A stretch of DNA of 64,000 bases from Candidatus Nomurabacteria bacterium (GCA_023267435.1 JAHFNH010000004.1:1-64000), one strand, 5' to 3'; positions 52,002 through 61,036 are shown, numbered from the stretch's first letter. The notes: generated from the letters alone by a model not told the origin. Made by a program: numbers and translations.

Positions 52002-52931
52002 ATGAATATTAATAAAAAATATATTATTGTTGGGGTTTTAATTGTTCTAGTTATTTTTATTTTAGCTTTTTCGTTGCGCGGGCAAAAACAAATATCAAAT
52101 CAATCTGGTAAGTTACAAGTTGTTACGAGTTTTTATCCTTTGTATTTTTTCTCTTCAGTAATTGGCGGAGATAAGGCAGATGTTAAAAACATTACACCCT
52201 CTGGCACTGAACCTCATGATTATGAACCTACTTCCGGTGATATTGCTAACATAGAAAATAGTAAACTTCTTATATTACAAGGTACCGGTCTTGAAGCGTG
52301 GGGAGACAATATAAAAAAAAATATTAATCCGAATCATACAACCGTTGTTGTTGCAGGACAGGAATTTATGAATCTCTCTATTTTAGAGAATGGTGTAACT
52401 ATCACCGACCCGCATGTGTGGCTCTCTCCGCCACTCGCAGAAAAAATGGCAGATAAGATACTTGCTGGATTTATAGCTGTTGATCCTTTAAATGCGACTT
52501 ATTATACAATTAATGAAACAAAACTAAAGACAGATTTGTCTGCGCTTGATTCTGAGTATAAACAGGGACTAGCAACCTGCGCTTCAAAAGATATTATTAC
52601 TTCTCATGCCGCCTTTGGGTATCTAGCGACAACTTACGGGCTTAATCAAGTATCAATTGCCGGACTTTCTCCCGATGCCGAGCCGTCACCGAAACAATTG
52701 GTAGATATTGTAAATTTTGCTAAACTTAATAATGTTAAGTATATATTTTTCGAGAGTCTGGTCAGTCCGAAATTATCAGAGACAATAGCCAATGAAATAG
52801 GCGCGCAGACGAGTGTATTGAATCCAATTGAAGGTTTGACTACAAATGAATTAGCACAAGGCAAAGATTATTTTTCTGAAATGGAAAATAATTTATTAAA
52901 CTTAGAAACAGCTTTACAATGCAAAAAGTAG
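52002..52931 (+). CDS. znuA: Zn/Mn ABC transporter substrate-binding protein (ZnuA-like)
   Basis: A 309-residue cluster A-I binding protein. N-terminal helix (YIIVGVLIVLVIFILAFSLRG, no lipobox Cys). Metal ligands are expected at His in TPSGTEPHDYEPT, His in TDPHVWLSP, His in SHAAFGYLA and an acidic residue near FESLVSP. The His-rich loop of many ZnuA proteins is absent. ATG 52002 begins the membrane segment and is preferred to a start 10 codons earlier. The end overlaps the ATPase gene by 13 bases. Confidence 0.88.
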   Translation: MNINKKYIIVGVLIVLVIFILAFSLRGQKQISNQSGKLQVVTSFYPLYFFSSVIGGDKADVKNITPSGTEPHDYEPTSGDIANIENSKLLILQGTGLEAWGDNIKKNINPNHTTVVVAGQEFMNLSILENGVTITDPHVWLSPPLAEKMADKILAGFIAVDPLNATYYTINETKLKTDLSALDSEYKQGLATCASKDIITSHAAFGYLATTYGLNQVSIAGLSPDAEPSPKQLVDIVNFAKLNNVKYIFFESLVSPKLSETIANEIGAQTSVLNPIEGLTTNELAQGKDYFSEMENNLLNLETALQCKK

Positions 52932-53689
52932 ATCATACAAAAAATATTATCGAAGTTAATGATATTTCATTTTCTTACAATAAAGAAAAGGTTTTAAAAA
53001 ACATTACGCTGGGCATACACCAAGGCGACTATCTTTGTCTTGTCGGTCCGAACGGAGCAGGGAAGACAACATTATTGAAAATAATGCTTGGGCTTCTTTC
53101 TAGTGAAACTGGATCGGTTAAATTATTTAATCAAGATATAAAAGATTTCAAAGATTGGCAGAGGATAGGTTATGTTCCGCAAAAAGCTACGAGTTTCGAT
53201 ATCAATTTTCCAGCGACAGTGAAAGAGGTAGTACTAATGGGCAGATATGCGCACGCGGGACTTTTTCATAGAATGACGGAAAAAGATTTAGAATTGGTTA
53301 AAAAATCTTTAGAACAAGTTGAAATGTGGGAATATCGAGACAGGCTTATCGGAGATCTTTCCGGTGGACAGCAACAGCGCGTATTTATAGCACGAGCGCT
53401 TGTCACGGAGCCAGAAATTATTTTTCTAGATGAGCCGACAGCTGGTGTTGATGAAAAAACTCAAAATGAATTTTATGCGCTTCTGAAAAAATTAAATCAG
53501 GAATTTTCTTTGACGCTTGTTTTGATATCGCATGACATAGAAAGAATTACTAAAGAGGTGATGCACATAGCTTGCATCGATAAGACTTTGGTTTGTCATA
53601 CCTCACCGGAAGAATATTTAAAAGATAGTCATTCACTAGATATATCCGGTCAGCCAGTAAAAATTATTACTTCACATCATCACAATTAA
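52919..53689 (+). CDS. znuC: Zn/Mn ABC transporter ATP-binding protein (ZnuC-like)
   Basis: A 256-residue ABC ATPase: Walker A VGPNGAGKTTLLK, Q-loop VPQKAT, signature LSGGQQQRVFIARAL, Walker B IIFLDEPTAGVD, and switch His in LISHDIERI. The C-terminus CIDKTLVCHTSPEEYL is typical of zinc/manganese transporters. A final HHH is present. It powers uptake with the ZnuA- and ZnuB-like partners flanking it. Confidence 0.92.
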   Translation: MQKVDHTKNIIEVNDISFSYNKEKVLKNITLGIHQGDYLCLVGPNGAGKTTLLKIMLGLLSSETGSVKLFNQDIKDFKDWQRIGYVPQKATSFDINFPATVKEVVLMGRYAHAGLFHRMTEKDLELVKKSLEQVEMWEYRDRLIGDLSGGQQQRVFIARALVTEPEIIFLDEPTAGVDEKTQNEFYALLKKLNQEFSLTLVLISHDIERITKEVMHIACIDKTLVCHTSPEEYLKDSHSLDISGQPVKIITSHHHN

Positions 53690-53692
53690 TAT

Positions 53693-54496
53693 ATGTTAGA
53701 AAATCTTTTACAATATGGTTTTGTGGTCAGGGGATTGGAAGCTGGTATTATCGTGGCTATTATTGCTCCACTTATTGGTATTTTTCTAGTGCTTAGACGC
53801 TACTCACTCATTGCTGATACTCTCGCTCATGTATCACTCGCAGGTATTGCTGTTGGATTACTCTTTGGTTGGAACCCAGCAGTGACTGCATTGGGTTCGA
53901 CCCTTTTGGCTTCATTCGGTATAGAAAGACTTAGAAATTCTAAAAAAGTATATGGCGAATCTGCCTTGGCTTTATTTCTTTCCGGTAGTTTAGCTTTAGC
54001 TATCGTTTTGCTCAGTCTCTCTCATGGTTTGAATGCAAATCTTTTTAATTATTTATTTGGTAGTATTGTGACAGTAACTTCAAATGATGTATTATCTATT
54101 GCGTTGGTAGCTATTCTGGTAGTTGTAACTTTATTTAGTTTTTATAAAGAGCTTGTCTATGTTTCTTTTGACGAAGAAGCTGCGAAGGTGAGTGGTATTC
54201 CTGTTCGTTTTATAAATACAGTTCTTATTTTCTTAACTGCCCTCACTGTTTCTCTGGCAATACCGATCGTTGGAGTTCTACTTATTGCTGCATTGATAGT
54301 CGTTCCAGTGGTCACCGCGCTTCAGTTGAAAAAAAGTTTTATTAAAACAATTTTCTGGGCGGAAATAATTTCTATTTTTTCAGTTATTTCAGGAATTATA
54401 ATTTCTTTTTATCTCAACCTTGCTACAGGTGGAACAATAGTTCTCCTAATGCTTTCAATTTTCTCTATTGTTTTTTTCCTAAAGCGTAATAATTAG
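53693..54496 (+). CDS. znuB: Zn/Mn ABC transporter permease (ZnuB-like)
   Basis: A 267-residue ABC-3 family permease with about eight membrane helices. Family motifs are RGLEAGIIVAIIAPLIGIFLVLRRYSLIADTLAHVSLAGIAVG and FDEEAAKVSGIPVRFIN. It begins four bases after the ATPase stop. End of the zinc operon; no clear intrinsic terminator follows. Confidence 0.92.
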   Translation: MLENLLQYGFVVRGLEAGIIVAIIAPLIGIFLVLRRYSLIADTLAHVSLAGIAVGLLFGWNPAVTALGSTLLASFGIERLRNSKKVYGESALALFLSGSLALAIVLLSLSHGLNANLFNYLFGSIVTVTSNDVLSIALVAILVVVTLFSFYKELVYVSFDEEAAKVSGIPVRFINTVLIFLTALTVSLAIPIVGVLLIAALIVVPVVTALQLKKSFIKTIFWAEIISIFSVISGIIISFYLNLATGGTIVLLMLSIFSIVFFLKRNN

Positions 54497-54499
54497 CTA

Positions 54500-54654
54500 T
54501 TGACTTTTTAGATAAAACGTTATAAACTGTTGAATAGTAATTGTTATTTGAAATTAGTGATTTTAATTTATATTTGTTTGAGTTATTTTGTATTTCTCTA
54601 TGTTGGAATTCAAGATAATTCAAATAAATAGTAATAATCTAAAAATCACAAAAA
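54500..54654 (+). promoter_or_regulatory. Promoter/leader of lipoprotein gene
   Basis: TTGACT (54500) precedes TATAAA after 15 bases. Further down, TTTG, 18 bases, TATATTTG resembles the Bacteroidetes TTTG/TAnnTTTG promoter. No gene here. Confidence 0.35.
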
Positions 54655-54948
54655 ATGAAAAAGCCTATTTCACATCAAGCTAAATTTGGTATAACCTTAT
54701 TGCTTGCAGTTATCATCTTCTCTACATCTTGTGAGAAAAGACGCCCAACAACAATTTATGACAATCGATATCAGAATGCTAATGTAATAATTAATGATAC
54801 ATCAAGAAGTAGAATTGACACTTCTTCAGATGGAAATATTACAGTTTATGATAATACAAGACAAAACGCTAATGTTATTATTAATCAACCGCAGGTAAAT
54901 AATATTGATATTGATTCTAATGGAAAGATTGTAACACGGCGAAAATAA
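54655..54948 (+). CDS. Small lipoprotein with duplicated motif, Bacteroidetes-like
   Basis: A 97-residue predicted lipoprotein. The signal ends ITLLLAVIIFSTSCEKRR, with Cys as the lipidated residue and EK after it, as in many Bacteroidetes lipoproteins. The mature part has two copies of a motif, TIYDNRYQNANVIINDTSRSRIDTSSDG and TVYDNTRQNANVIINQ with NNIDIDSNG. Function unknown. Its start context (AAATCACAAAAAATG) and a TATATTTG element upstream suggest transfer from Bacteroidetes. It is a stand-alone unit ended by a terminator. Confidence 0.65.
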   Translation: MKKPISHQAKFGITLLLAVIIFSTSCEKRRPTTIYDNRYQNANVIINDTSRSRIDTSSDGNITVYDNTRQNANVIINQPQVNNIDIDSNGKIVTRRK

Positions 54949-54962
54949 AAAATAAGTTTTTT

Positions 54963-54998
54963 AAAAACCTTACTTAATATTAAAAGTAAGGTTTTTTT
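54963..54998 (+). terminator. Intrinsic terminator
   Basis: AAAAACCTTACTT/AAGTAAGGTTTTT, then T run, after the lipoprotein gene. Confidence 0.9.
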
Positions 54999-55020
54999 AT
55001 TTGCTGTTTTATAAAAAGTA

Positions 55021-55029
55021 TGCTATTAT
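55021..55029 (+). promoter_or_regulatory. Extended -10 promoter of typA
   Basis: TGCTATTAT, start near 55036, leader about 90 bases. Confidence 0.5.
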
Positions 55030-55044
55030 GGATCTATTCGAATG

Positions 55045-55063
55045 AAGCCCTTGGGCTTTTTTT
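55045..55063 (+). terminator. Terminator-like hairpin in typA leader
   Basis: AAGCCC/GGGCTT with a TT loop and seven Ts, about ten bases after the predicted start. It could attenuate typA, or block read-through from upstream. Confidence 0.45.
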
Positions 55064-55069
55064 GTTTAT

Positions 55070-55099
55070 CGCCTCAACGGCGATCCGTCGAAGAGGCGG
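55070..55099 (-). repeat. REP-like palindromic repeat, copy D (inverted)
   Basis: Read on the minus strand it is CCGCCTCTTCGACGGATC followed by GCCGTTGAGGCG, matching copy B at 27 of 30 positions by eye. The inner changes keep the outer CGCCTC/GAGGCG pairing. It lies in the typA leader. Confidence 0.75.
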
Positions 55100-55128
55100 A
55101 ATTATTATTTTAAAAGAAATATACAAAA

Positions 55129-56943
55129 ATGGAAATCAGAAATATCGCAATCATAGCTCACGTGGACCACGGCAAGACGACCTTGACCGACGCTTTAATG
55201 AAGCAAAATGGAGGACTTCAAGATGAAGGAATATCAATGGACTCAAACGCCCTAGAAAAAGAGCGCGGTATTACTATTTATTCAAAAAATACTTCGATCA
55301 ATTACAAGGGAACAAAGATAAATATCGTTGATACGCCAGGGCACGCTGATTTCGGTTCTGAAGTTGAACGCGTTTTAAGAGCGATTGATTCTGTGCTTCT
55401 TTTAGTTGACGCTGTTGAAGGACCTATGCCTCAAACTAGATTCGTTTTGAAGAAATCTTTAGAGTTAGGTTTGAAGCCAATCGTTGTTATCAATAAAATT
55501 GATAAGCCAGCTGCTGATCCGCATAGAGTTCATGATGAAGTCTTGGAATTATTTTTCGAGCTTGGTGCTAATGAAGATCAGGCAAATTTCGAAACAGTCT
55601 ATGCTATCGGGCGCCAAGGTCTAGCGAAGAAAAAACTTACAGATGAATCTTCTGACCTTTCTCCTTTGTTAGATGTAATTTTAGAAAAAGTTCCGCCGGC
55701 TTCCGTCAACGAAGAAGGAAAAATGTCTGCGCAGGTTTTCAATCTTGGTTATGACAACTTCTTAGGCAGAATGGCTGTCGCTAGAATTTACTCTGGAAAA
55801 ATGACACAAGGAAGCCAGCTTTTTATAAAAGGTGAGAATGGTACAAGAACAGGAAAGATAACGAAACTTTTCACTTTTGAAGGAATAAACAGAAAAGATG
55901 TTTCAGAAGCGACGTCAGGTGATATCGTGCTTCTTGCCGGTATTCCAGATATTTATATCGGTGAGACAATTTGCGGAGATGAGAGCGTTGAACCATTACC
56001 GCATATCGCGATCGATGAACCAACTATTTCGTTGAATTTTTTAGTGAACGATTCTCCGTTTGCCGGTAAAGAAGGAAAATTTGTCACCTCCAGACAAATC
56101 AAAGAAAGATTAGAAAAAGAACTTGAAATAAACGTCGGACTTAAAGTTGATTTTTCTCCCGACCAAGGAGAGGCGAAGTTCGGTCCAAGCTTCTTTAAGA
56201 TTTATGGAAGAGGCGAACTTCACATTGCAATACTTTTGGAAAATATGCGCCGAGAAGGATTTGAAATGCAGGTCTCTCAACCAGAAGTAATTATTAAAGA
56301 AGAAAACGGACAAAAGACGGAACCTTATGAAGAATTAGTTATTGATGTTCCGATGGAATCTTCTGGAGGAGTTATTGAAAAAATCGGCAAGCGCCGAGGT
56401 ATCATGAAAGACATGACAGAGAAGGAAGGCATAGCTAGAATTGTTTTTGATATACCGACACGCGGACTTCTGGGTTATCGCGGAGAATTTACTGTCGATA
56501 CGAAAGGTGAGGGCATAATGTCTTCACGAGTTATCGGTTTTAAGGAGTATGCGGGAGAAATAAAGAAACGCGAATACGGTTCCATGACTTCCATGGTTTC
56601 CGGCAAGGCGGTGGCTTTTGCACTTGCAAATTTACAGGAACGTGGTATTATGTATATTGAACACGGAACGGAGGTTTACGAAGGTATGGTTATCGGAAAT
56701 GTTCTTAAAGGAGAAGATATGGCTGTGAACCCCACAAAAGGCAAGCAGCTTACCAATATGCGAGCTTCGGGAACTGATGAAGCCTTATTTTTAAAGCCTG
56801 CTTTCATTTTAACCATTGAAAGAGGTCTTGAGGTTATGAATGCCGATGAGTACCTAGAAATCACTCCAAAGTCAGTCAGACTCCGAAAAAAGTACTTAAC
56901 AGAGCTGGATCGCATCAAAGCCGGACGAGGAGGCAAGAATTAA
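55129..56943 (+). CDS. typA: Ribosome-associated GTPase TypA/BipA
   Basis: A 604-residue translational GTPase of the TypA/BipA family, which binds 70S ribosomes and helps 50S assembly and stress adaptation. G1 AHVDHGKTTLTDALMKQ, G3 DTPGHADFGSEVERV, G4 NKIDKPAADP. The C-terminal BipA part includes GRGELHIAILLENMRREGFEM, TRGLLGYRGEF and KGKQLTNMRASGTDEALFL. Length is normal. No SD; the leader carries a REP-like element and a terminator-like hairpin. Confidence 0.96.
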   Translation: MEIRNIAIIAHVDHGKTTLTDALMKQNGGLQDEGISMDSNALEKERGITIYSKNTSINYKGTKINIVDTPGHADFGSEVERVLRAIDSVLLLVDAVEGPMPQTRFVLKKSLELGLKPIVVINKIDKPAADPHRVHDEVLELFFELGANEDQANFETVYAIGRQGLAKKKLTDESSDLSPLLDVILEKVPPASVNEEGKMSAQVFNLGYDNFLGRMAVARIYSGKMTQGSQLFIKGENGTRTGKITKLFTFEGINRKDVSEATSGDIVLLAGIPDIYIGETICGDESVEPLPHIAIDEPTISLNFLVNDSPFAGKEGKFVTSRQIKERLEKELEINVGLKVDFSPDQGEAKFGPSFFKIYGRGELHIAILLENMRREGFEMQVSQPEVIIKEENGQKTEPYEELVIDVPMESSGGVIEKIGKRRGIMKDMTEKEGIARIVFDIPTRGLLGYRGEFTVDTKGEGIMSSRVIGFKEYAGEIKKREYGSMTSMVSGKAVAFALANLQERGIMYIEHGTEVYEGMVIGNVLKGEDMAVNPTKGKQLTNMRASGTDEALFLKPAFILTIERGLEVMNADEYLEITPKSVRLRKKYLTELDRIKAGRGGKN

Positions 56944-57055
56944 CACAATTATGTCAATAGTAAGTTTGACATCGAATTAAAAGAGTGTAATATATATAGT
57001 ATAAAAAGAAATAAAGTTTTATTAAAAATCATTATAAATTATTTTATCAAAAATT

Positions 57056-58084
57056 ATGTCAACAATATCATTTAAACCAAAACAAGTTACCAAAAAAATC
57101 ACATCACATCTTCAAGACCGCGCCAGCGATGTCATCATGAATCGTTTTGGTTTAACTTCCGAAGCTGAAAGAAAAACTTTGGAAGAGATAGGCAAGAAAT
57201 ACGGCATCACTCGAGAACGTGTCAGACAGATAGAAGACGCAGCTTTATCTTCGATCAAAAAATCTGATTCTTATAAAGCTGAACAAGCGATTTTTGATGA
57301 AATAAAACAATTGATAAATTCTTTAGGTTCAATCGTAGCAGAACACGAATTTTTGCCTAGCATCTCAAAAGACAAAGCTACTCAGAACCATATACATTTT
57401 TATTTGGTTTTAGGAGATGCTTTCAAGAAACACCGCGAAGACGATCATTTTCAGACACGATGGAGTGTTGATGATGAAATGGCAACCAAAGTCCATGATT
57501 CTTTGAAAAAACTTTACTCAAGTTTGAGTGATGTTGATCTTGTTCCTGAAAGTGAAATGATTAAAAGATTTTTTGATCAAATGAAAGATGTTTCTGATCA
57601 ATACAGAGATGAAGAAGTTGCTCGAAGATGGCTTGCTATTTCTAAAAATATTTCTAAAAATCCTCTTGGTGAATGGGGTAAATCTACATCACCAAACGTT
57701 CACACGCGCGGAGTCAAAGATTACGCATTCTTAGTTATGAGAAAACACGGTTCTCCTATGCATTTCCGAGAAGTAGCTGATTCCATTTCTAAAACTTTCG
57801 GCAGAAAGACACATTATGCGACTTGTCACAATGAACTTATTAAAGATCCTAGATTCGTTTTGGTTGGACGCGGAATGTATGCTCTAGCTGAATGGGGTTA
57901 TAAGACAGGCATTGCACGTGAAGTTATTCGCGATATTCTAAAAAGAGAAGGACCGCTTTCTAAAGAAGATGTGGTAGATCGAGTGATGAAAGAAAGATAT
58001 TTCAAGAAAAATACTATTTTGGTAAATCTTCAGAATCCAAAATATTTCAAGAAGAATAAAAACGGACTTTATACTTTAGCTTAA
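57056..58084 (+). CDS. Sigma-region-4-like HTH fused to HARE-HTH domains
   Basis: A 342-residue putative transcription regulator. Residues about 25-65 match sigma70 region 4: RFGLTSEAERKTLEEIGKKYGITRERVRQIEDAALSSI, which in sigma factors reads the -35 element. Regions 1-3 of sigma are absent. The C-terminal third has HARE-HTH-like repeats (KDYAFLVMRKHGSPMHFREVADSISKTFGRK and VIRDILKREGPLSKEDVVDRVMKERYFKKNTILVNLQN), also seen in the RNA polymerase delta subunit. It may bind -35 sites or RNA polymerase as a global regulator. Its own start has no SD. Confidence 0.75.
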   Translation: MSTISFKPKQVTKKITSHLQDRASDVIMNRFGLTSEAERKTLEEIGKKYGITRERVRQIEDAALSSIKKSDSYKAEQAIFDEIKQLINSLGSIVAEHEFLPSISKDKATQNHIHFYLVLGDAFKKHREDDHFQTRWSVDDEMATKVHDSLKKLYSSLSDVDLVPESEMIKRFFDQMKDVSDQYRDEEVARRWLAISKNISKNPLGEWGKSTSPNVHTRGVKDYAFLVMRKHGSPMHFREVADSISKTFGRKTHYATCHNELIKDPRFVLVGRGMYALAEWGYKTGIAREVIRDILKREGPLSKEDVVDRVMKERYFKKNTILVNLQNPKYFKKNKNGLYTLA

Positions 58085-58090
58085 TTGATC

Positions 58091-58225
58091 ATGAAAGATA
58101 ATAGGGGTATCGCTCATATTATTATAATAATAGTTGGTATCCTGGTTATCTTGGTGCTTTTTGGTTTTTTCTCTGTAAAGCGCGGATCAGGTTCTGGTCC
58201 CAGCTCTTTGCAAGCTGGACAATAA
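58091..58225 (+). CDS. Tiny single-pass membrane protein (44 aa)
   Basis: A 44-codon frame, MKDNRGIAHIIIIIVGILVI then LVLFGFFSV and a Gly/Ser/Pro tail ending LQAGQ. A basic N-terminus and one helix resemble a minimal pilin-like or regulatory peptide, and NRGIAH echoes the KGF starts at 21482-23111. Six bases separate it from the previous gene. Family unknown. Confidence 0.55.
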   Translation: MKDNRGIAHIIIIIVGILVILVLFGFFSVKRGSGSGPSSLQAGQ

Positions 58226-58280
58226 TAATCTGTCCCCAATTTATTTTGATTTACTTCTATTTTGTATTAAAATATAACCA

Positions 58281-59543
58281 ATGATTAATTCATTGGGTTT
58301 TTTTGTTTCTTATGTTTTTTCGGCAGTTTGGCCTGTCCTTGGATTGGCGTTTCTTGGCTATCTTGCTTGGCTTTTTTGGCATCATTATGTAGAACACGAT
58401 TTTATTTCTGGAATTGATTGGGTCTTGCTTGAAATAGTTCCTCCACGAGATGTGTTAAGGTCTCCCAAGGCAATGGAACTTTTTTTCACTAACGGTCTTT
58501 ACCATTTGAGCAATAAGGGGTTTGTTGAAAAATATTGGCTTGGAGCAGTTCAGTTGTGGTTCTCGCTTGAGATAGTTTCAATTGGCGGACAAGTTCATTT
58601 TTATATTAGAACACCTTCTCGTTTGAAAGGATTGATTGAAACGCAGTTGTACGCGCAATATCCTCAAGCACAAGTAAAATTAGCCGAGGATTATACTTTA
58701 GCTGTAAATAATATTTCCCCTGAAAGCGGATGGGATCTTTGGGGCTGTGAATTTACTTTGGCAAAACCTGATGCGTATCCGATAAAAACTTATGTTGATT
58801 TCGGTTTAGATAAAGATCCAAAAGAAGAATATAAAGTTGATCCTATTTCTCCGGTAATAGAACTTTTTGGTTCTATCGAAAAAGGTGAACAAGTATGGAT
58901 GCAGATAGTCATAGCGCCTTCACAGAAAAAATATCATACTCACGGCACATGGTTTGGACATCATGGATGGGTGGAAGAATCAGAGCATATGATGAAGGAG
59001 CTGACAGAAAAATATACAAAGAGTAAAGAAGCAGGTGAGGATGGTTTTGCTCAAATGTTACCAAAGTGGGTAAGTCCAGTTTTGGAAGGTATGAATACTA
59101 AAAGTACTAAAGCTGGATTTGATACTGGTATCAGAGTTTGTTATGTGGCAAAAAAAGAAAATTTTCAAAACAACAGCAAGCGTAATCTACGTTTGATTTT
59201 TCGACAATATGATATATCGACTCTCAATAGTTTCAAGCGTGTGAATACGACGAGCTTCAGTCATTTTTGGCAGTTTTCTCCATCTGCGCTTTTTAAATTG
59301 AAAGAAAGAATGCTTTTAGAATACAGAGAAAGAGCTTTTCTTTATCCTCCGCTTATTCATCATATTCCTATTCCGTTTCCTGTTTCATTATTTTTTCCAA
59401 AATATAATCATTCCAATATTAGCGTTCTAAACACAGAAGAGCTGGCTACGATTTTCCATTTCCCAGGTCAGATATTGAAAGTACCTACCCTCGAACGTAT
59501 CGAGTCCAAAGAAGCTGCTCCTCCAACTAATTTGCCTATGTAG
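58281..59543 (+). CDS. Conserved membrane protein of unknown function (420 aa)
   Basis: A 420-residue protein with an N-terminal membrane helix (about 8-30, FVSYVFSAVWPVLGLAFLGYLAWLFW) and a large soluble domain. Notable segments: DWVLLEIVPPRDVLRSPKAMELFF, VHFYIRTPSRLKGLIETQLYAQYPQAQV and NTTSFSHFWQFSPSALFKLKERM. This pattern, seen from memory in CPR genomes beside type IV secretion-like ATPases, suggests an envelope-complex part; no such ATPase is here. It is followed by mltG after three bases, so it probably acts in the envelope. TAAAAT at 58268-58273 lies seven bases before the ATG. Confidence 0.6.
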   Translation: MINSLGFFVSYVFSAVWPVLGLAFLGYLAWLFWHHYVEHDFISGIDWVLLEIVPPRDVLRSPKAMELFFTNGLYHLSNKGFVEKYWLGAVQLWFSLEIVSIGGQVHFYIRTPSRLKGLIETQLYAQYPQAQVKLAEDYTLAVNNISPESGWDLWGCEFTLAKPDAYPIKTYVDFGLDKDPKEEYKVDPISPVIELFGSIEKGEQVWMQIVIAPSQKKYHTHGTWFGHHGWVEESEHMMKELTEKYTKSKEAGEDGFAQMLPKWVSPVLEGMNTKSTKAGFDTGIRVCYVAKKENFQNNSKRNLRLIFRQYDISTLNSFKRVNTTSFSHFWQFSPSALFKLKERMLLEYRERAFLYPPLIHHIPIPFPVSLFFPKYNHSNISVLNTEELATIFHFPGQILKVPTLERIESKEAAPPTNLPM

Positions 59544-59546
59544 TTT

Positions 59547-60488
59547 ATGGAAACTTCTCCAACAAATAATCCAGTTATTTTTCCCGATAATAATTTTAAC
59601 CAAGATAACTTTTTAAAGAAGGCGATCTTTTATGTTTTTGGAATAATTTTTGTTTTAATTTGTTTTTATTTTTTATTTTTCAGTGCACCTGGTAATTTTC
59701 CAGCAGGTCAAATATTAAACATCGAACAGGGAGCAAGCTTGAGACATATCTCCAAAGATTTTCAAGCAAAGCATATTATTACTTCCAGAATAGCTTTTGA
59801 AACCTTTGTTATTTTTTATGGAGGTGAAAAACATATAGTGCCCGGAGATTATCTTTTTGAAAATAAAACTTCTGTTTTTGAAGTGGCTCGAAGAATTTCA
59901 TACGGAGATCATCATTTATTGCCGAATAAAGTTACAATTCCGGAAGGATTTAATGTTTCGGATATTAGTAATGCTATGTCTTTGAAATTGCCAAGTTTCA
60001 ATAAAGATAAATTCTTGTCAGAGGCAAAACCTAAAGAAGGTTATCTTTTTCCAGACACTTATTTTTTCTTCTCCACAGCAAATGAAGGAGATGTTTTAAA
60101 AGCGATGAGTGATAATTTTGATAAAAAAATAAAACCTATTTTGCCTGAAATTAATTCTTCCGGCAAGTCTGAAAAAGATATTATTACCATGGCATCAATC
60201 ATTGAACGTGAAGCGAAAGGTGATGCGGACAGAGGAGTTATATCTGGTATTCTTTGGAATAGGTTGAGTAAAGACATGCCACTTCAGGTGGATGCTGCAC
60301 CGGAGACTTACAAGACAAAAGGATTACCAAGTAGTCCGATTTCAAACCCAGGACTTGAAGCGATAAAGGCTGCAATTCATCCAGAAAATTCACCTTATCT
60401 TTTTTATCTACATGACAAAAATGGTATTATTCATTATGCAGTTAATTTCACTGAGCATAAGAAAAATATTGCAAAATATCTCAAATAG
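59547..60488 (+). CDS. mltG: Endolytic murein transglycosylase
   Basis: MltG (YceG) cuts nascent glycan strands and sets their length. The 313 residues have one N-terminal helix (about 24-46, AIFYVFGIIFVLICFYFLFFSA), a LysM-like segment, and the YceG core: GYLFPDTYFF, MASIIEREAKGDADRGVISGILWNRLSKDMPLQVDA (catalytic Glu in IIERE), KGLPSSPISNPGLEAIKAAIHPENSPYLFYLHDKNG. Slightly short for the family. It goes with the mur genes, the lysozyme-like protein and the deacetylase as wall-processing functions here. Confidence 0.93.
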   Translation: METSPTNNPVIFPDNNFNQDNFLKKAIFYVFGIIFVLICFYFLFFSAPGNFPAGQILNIEQGASLRHISKDFQAKHIITSRIAFETFVIFYGGEKHIVPGDYLFENKTSVFEVARRISYGDHHLLPNKVTIPEGFNVSDISNAMSLKLPSFNKDKFLSEAKPKEGYLFPDTYFFFSTANEGDVLKAMSDNFDKKIKPILPEINSSGKSEKDIITMASIIEREAKGDADRGVISGILWNRLSKDMPLQVDAAPETYKTKGLPSSPISNPGLEAIKAAIHPENSPYLFYLHDKNGIIHYAVNFTEHKKNIAKYLK

Positions 60489-60493
60489 ATATC

Positions 60494-61024
60494 ATGAAAA
60501 AACACAACTTATCTTTTATTGATATAGAAACCACTGGGCTCAATTTAGTTGAAAATGAGATTATTGAAATTGGTTGTGTTATTGTGGATACTTCTTTAAA
60601 TATAGTCGAAGAGTTTGAGTTAAAAATAAAACCACTACATATTAAAACTGCTGATCCTGTATCTCTTAAAATAACTCACTATGATCCAAAAAATTGGGAA
60701 GAGGCTATTACCCTGAATGAAGCTATAAAAATTTTAGCTGATAAAACAGAGAACACTACATTGGTTGGACATAATATTTCTTTCGACGCTTCTTTTTTAG
60801 AAAAAGCTTTTTGTGATACTGGAATTAAAAAGAAATTTTTCCATTATCATTTGCTTGATACTGTTTCGATTGCTTTTACTAAGTTGCATGACAAAAGTGA
60901 TATTGAGAAACTTACTCTTCATGAATTATGTGAATATTTCAATATAAAAAATGAACATGAACACACCGCGCTTTCAGATGCTCGTGCAGACTTCGAGCTT
61001 TACAAAAAGCTGATGAACTTGTAA
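60494..61024 (+). CDS. DEDDh 3'-5' exonuclease (DNA pol III epsilon-like)
   Basis: A 176-residue exonuclease with motif ExoI SFIDIETTGLNLVENEIIEIG, ExoII VGHNISFDASFLEKAF and ExoIII HTALSDARADFELYKKL (His and Asp). This is the proofreading-type fold of DnaQ, also found in RNase T and free exonucleases. The absence of a polymerase-binding tail leaves its partner open. Five bases after mltG, 12 bases before mnmA. Confidence 0.88.
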   Translation: MKKHNLSFIDIETTGLNLVENEIIEIGCVIVDTSLNIVEEFELKIKPLHIKTADPVSLKITHYDPKNWEEAITLNEAIKILADKTENTTLVGHNISFDASFLEKAFCDTGIKKKFFHYHLLDTVSIAFTKLHDKSDIEKLTLHELCEYFNIKNEHEHTALSDARADFELYKKLMNL

Positions 61025-61036
61025 AATCGAAACATC

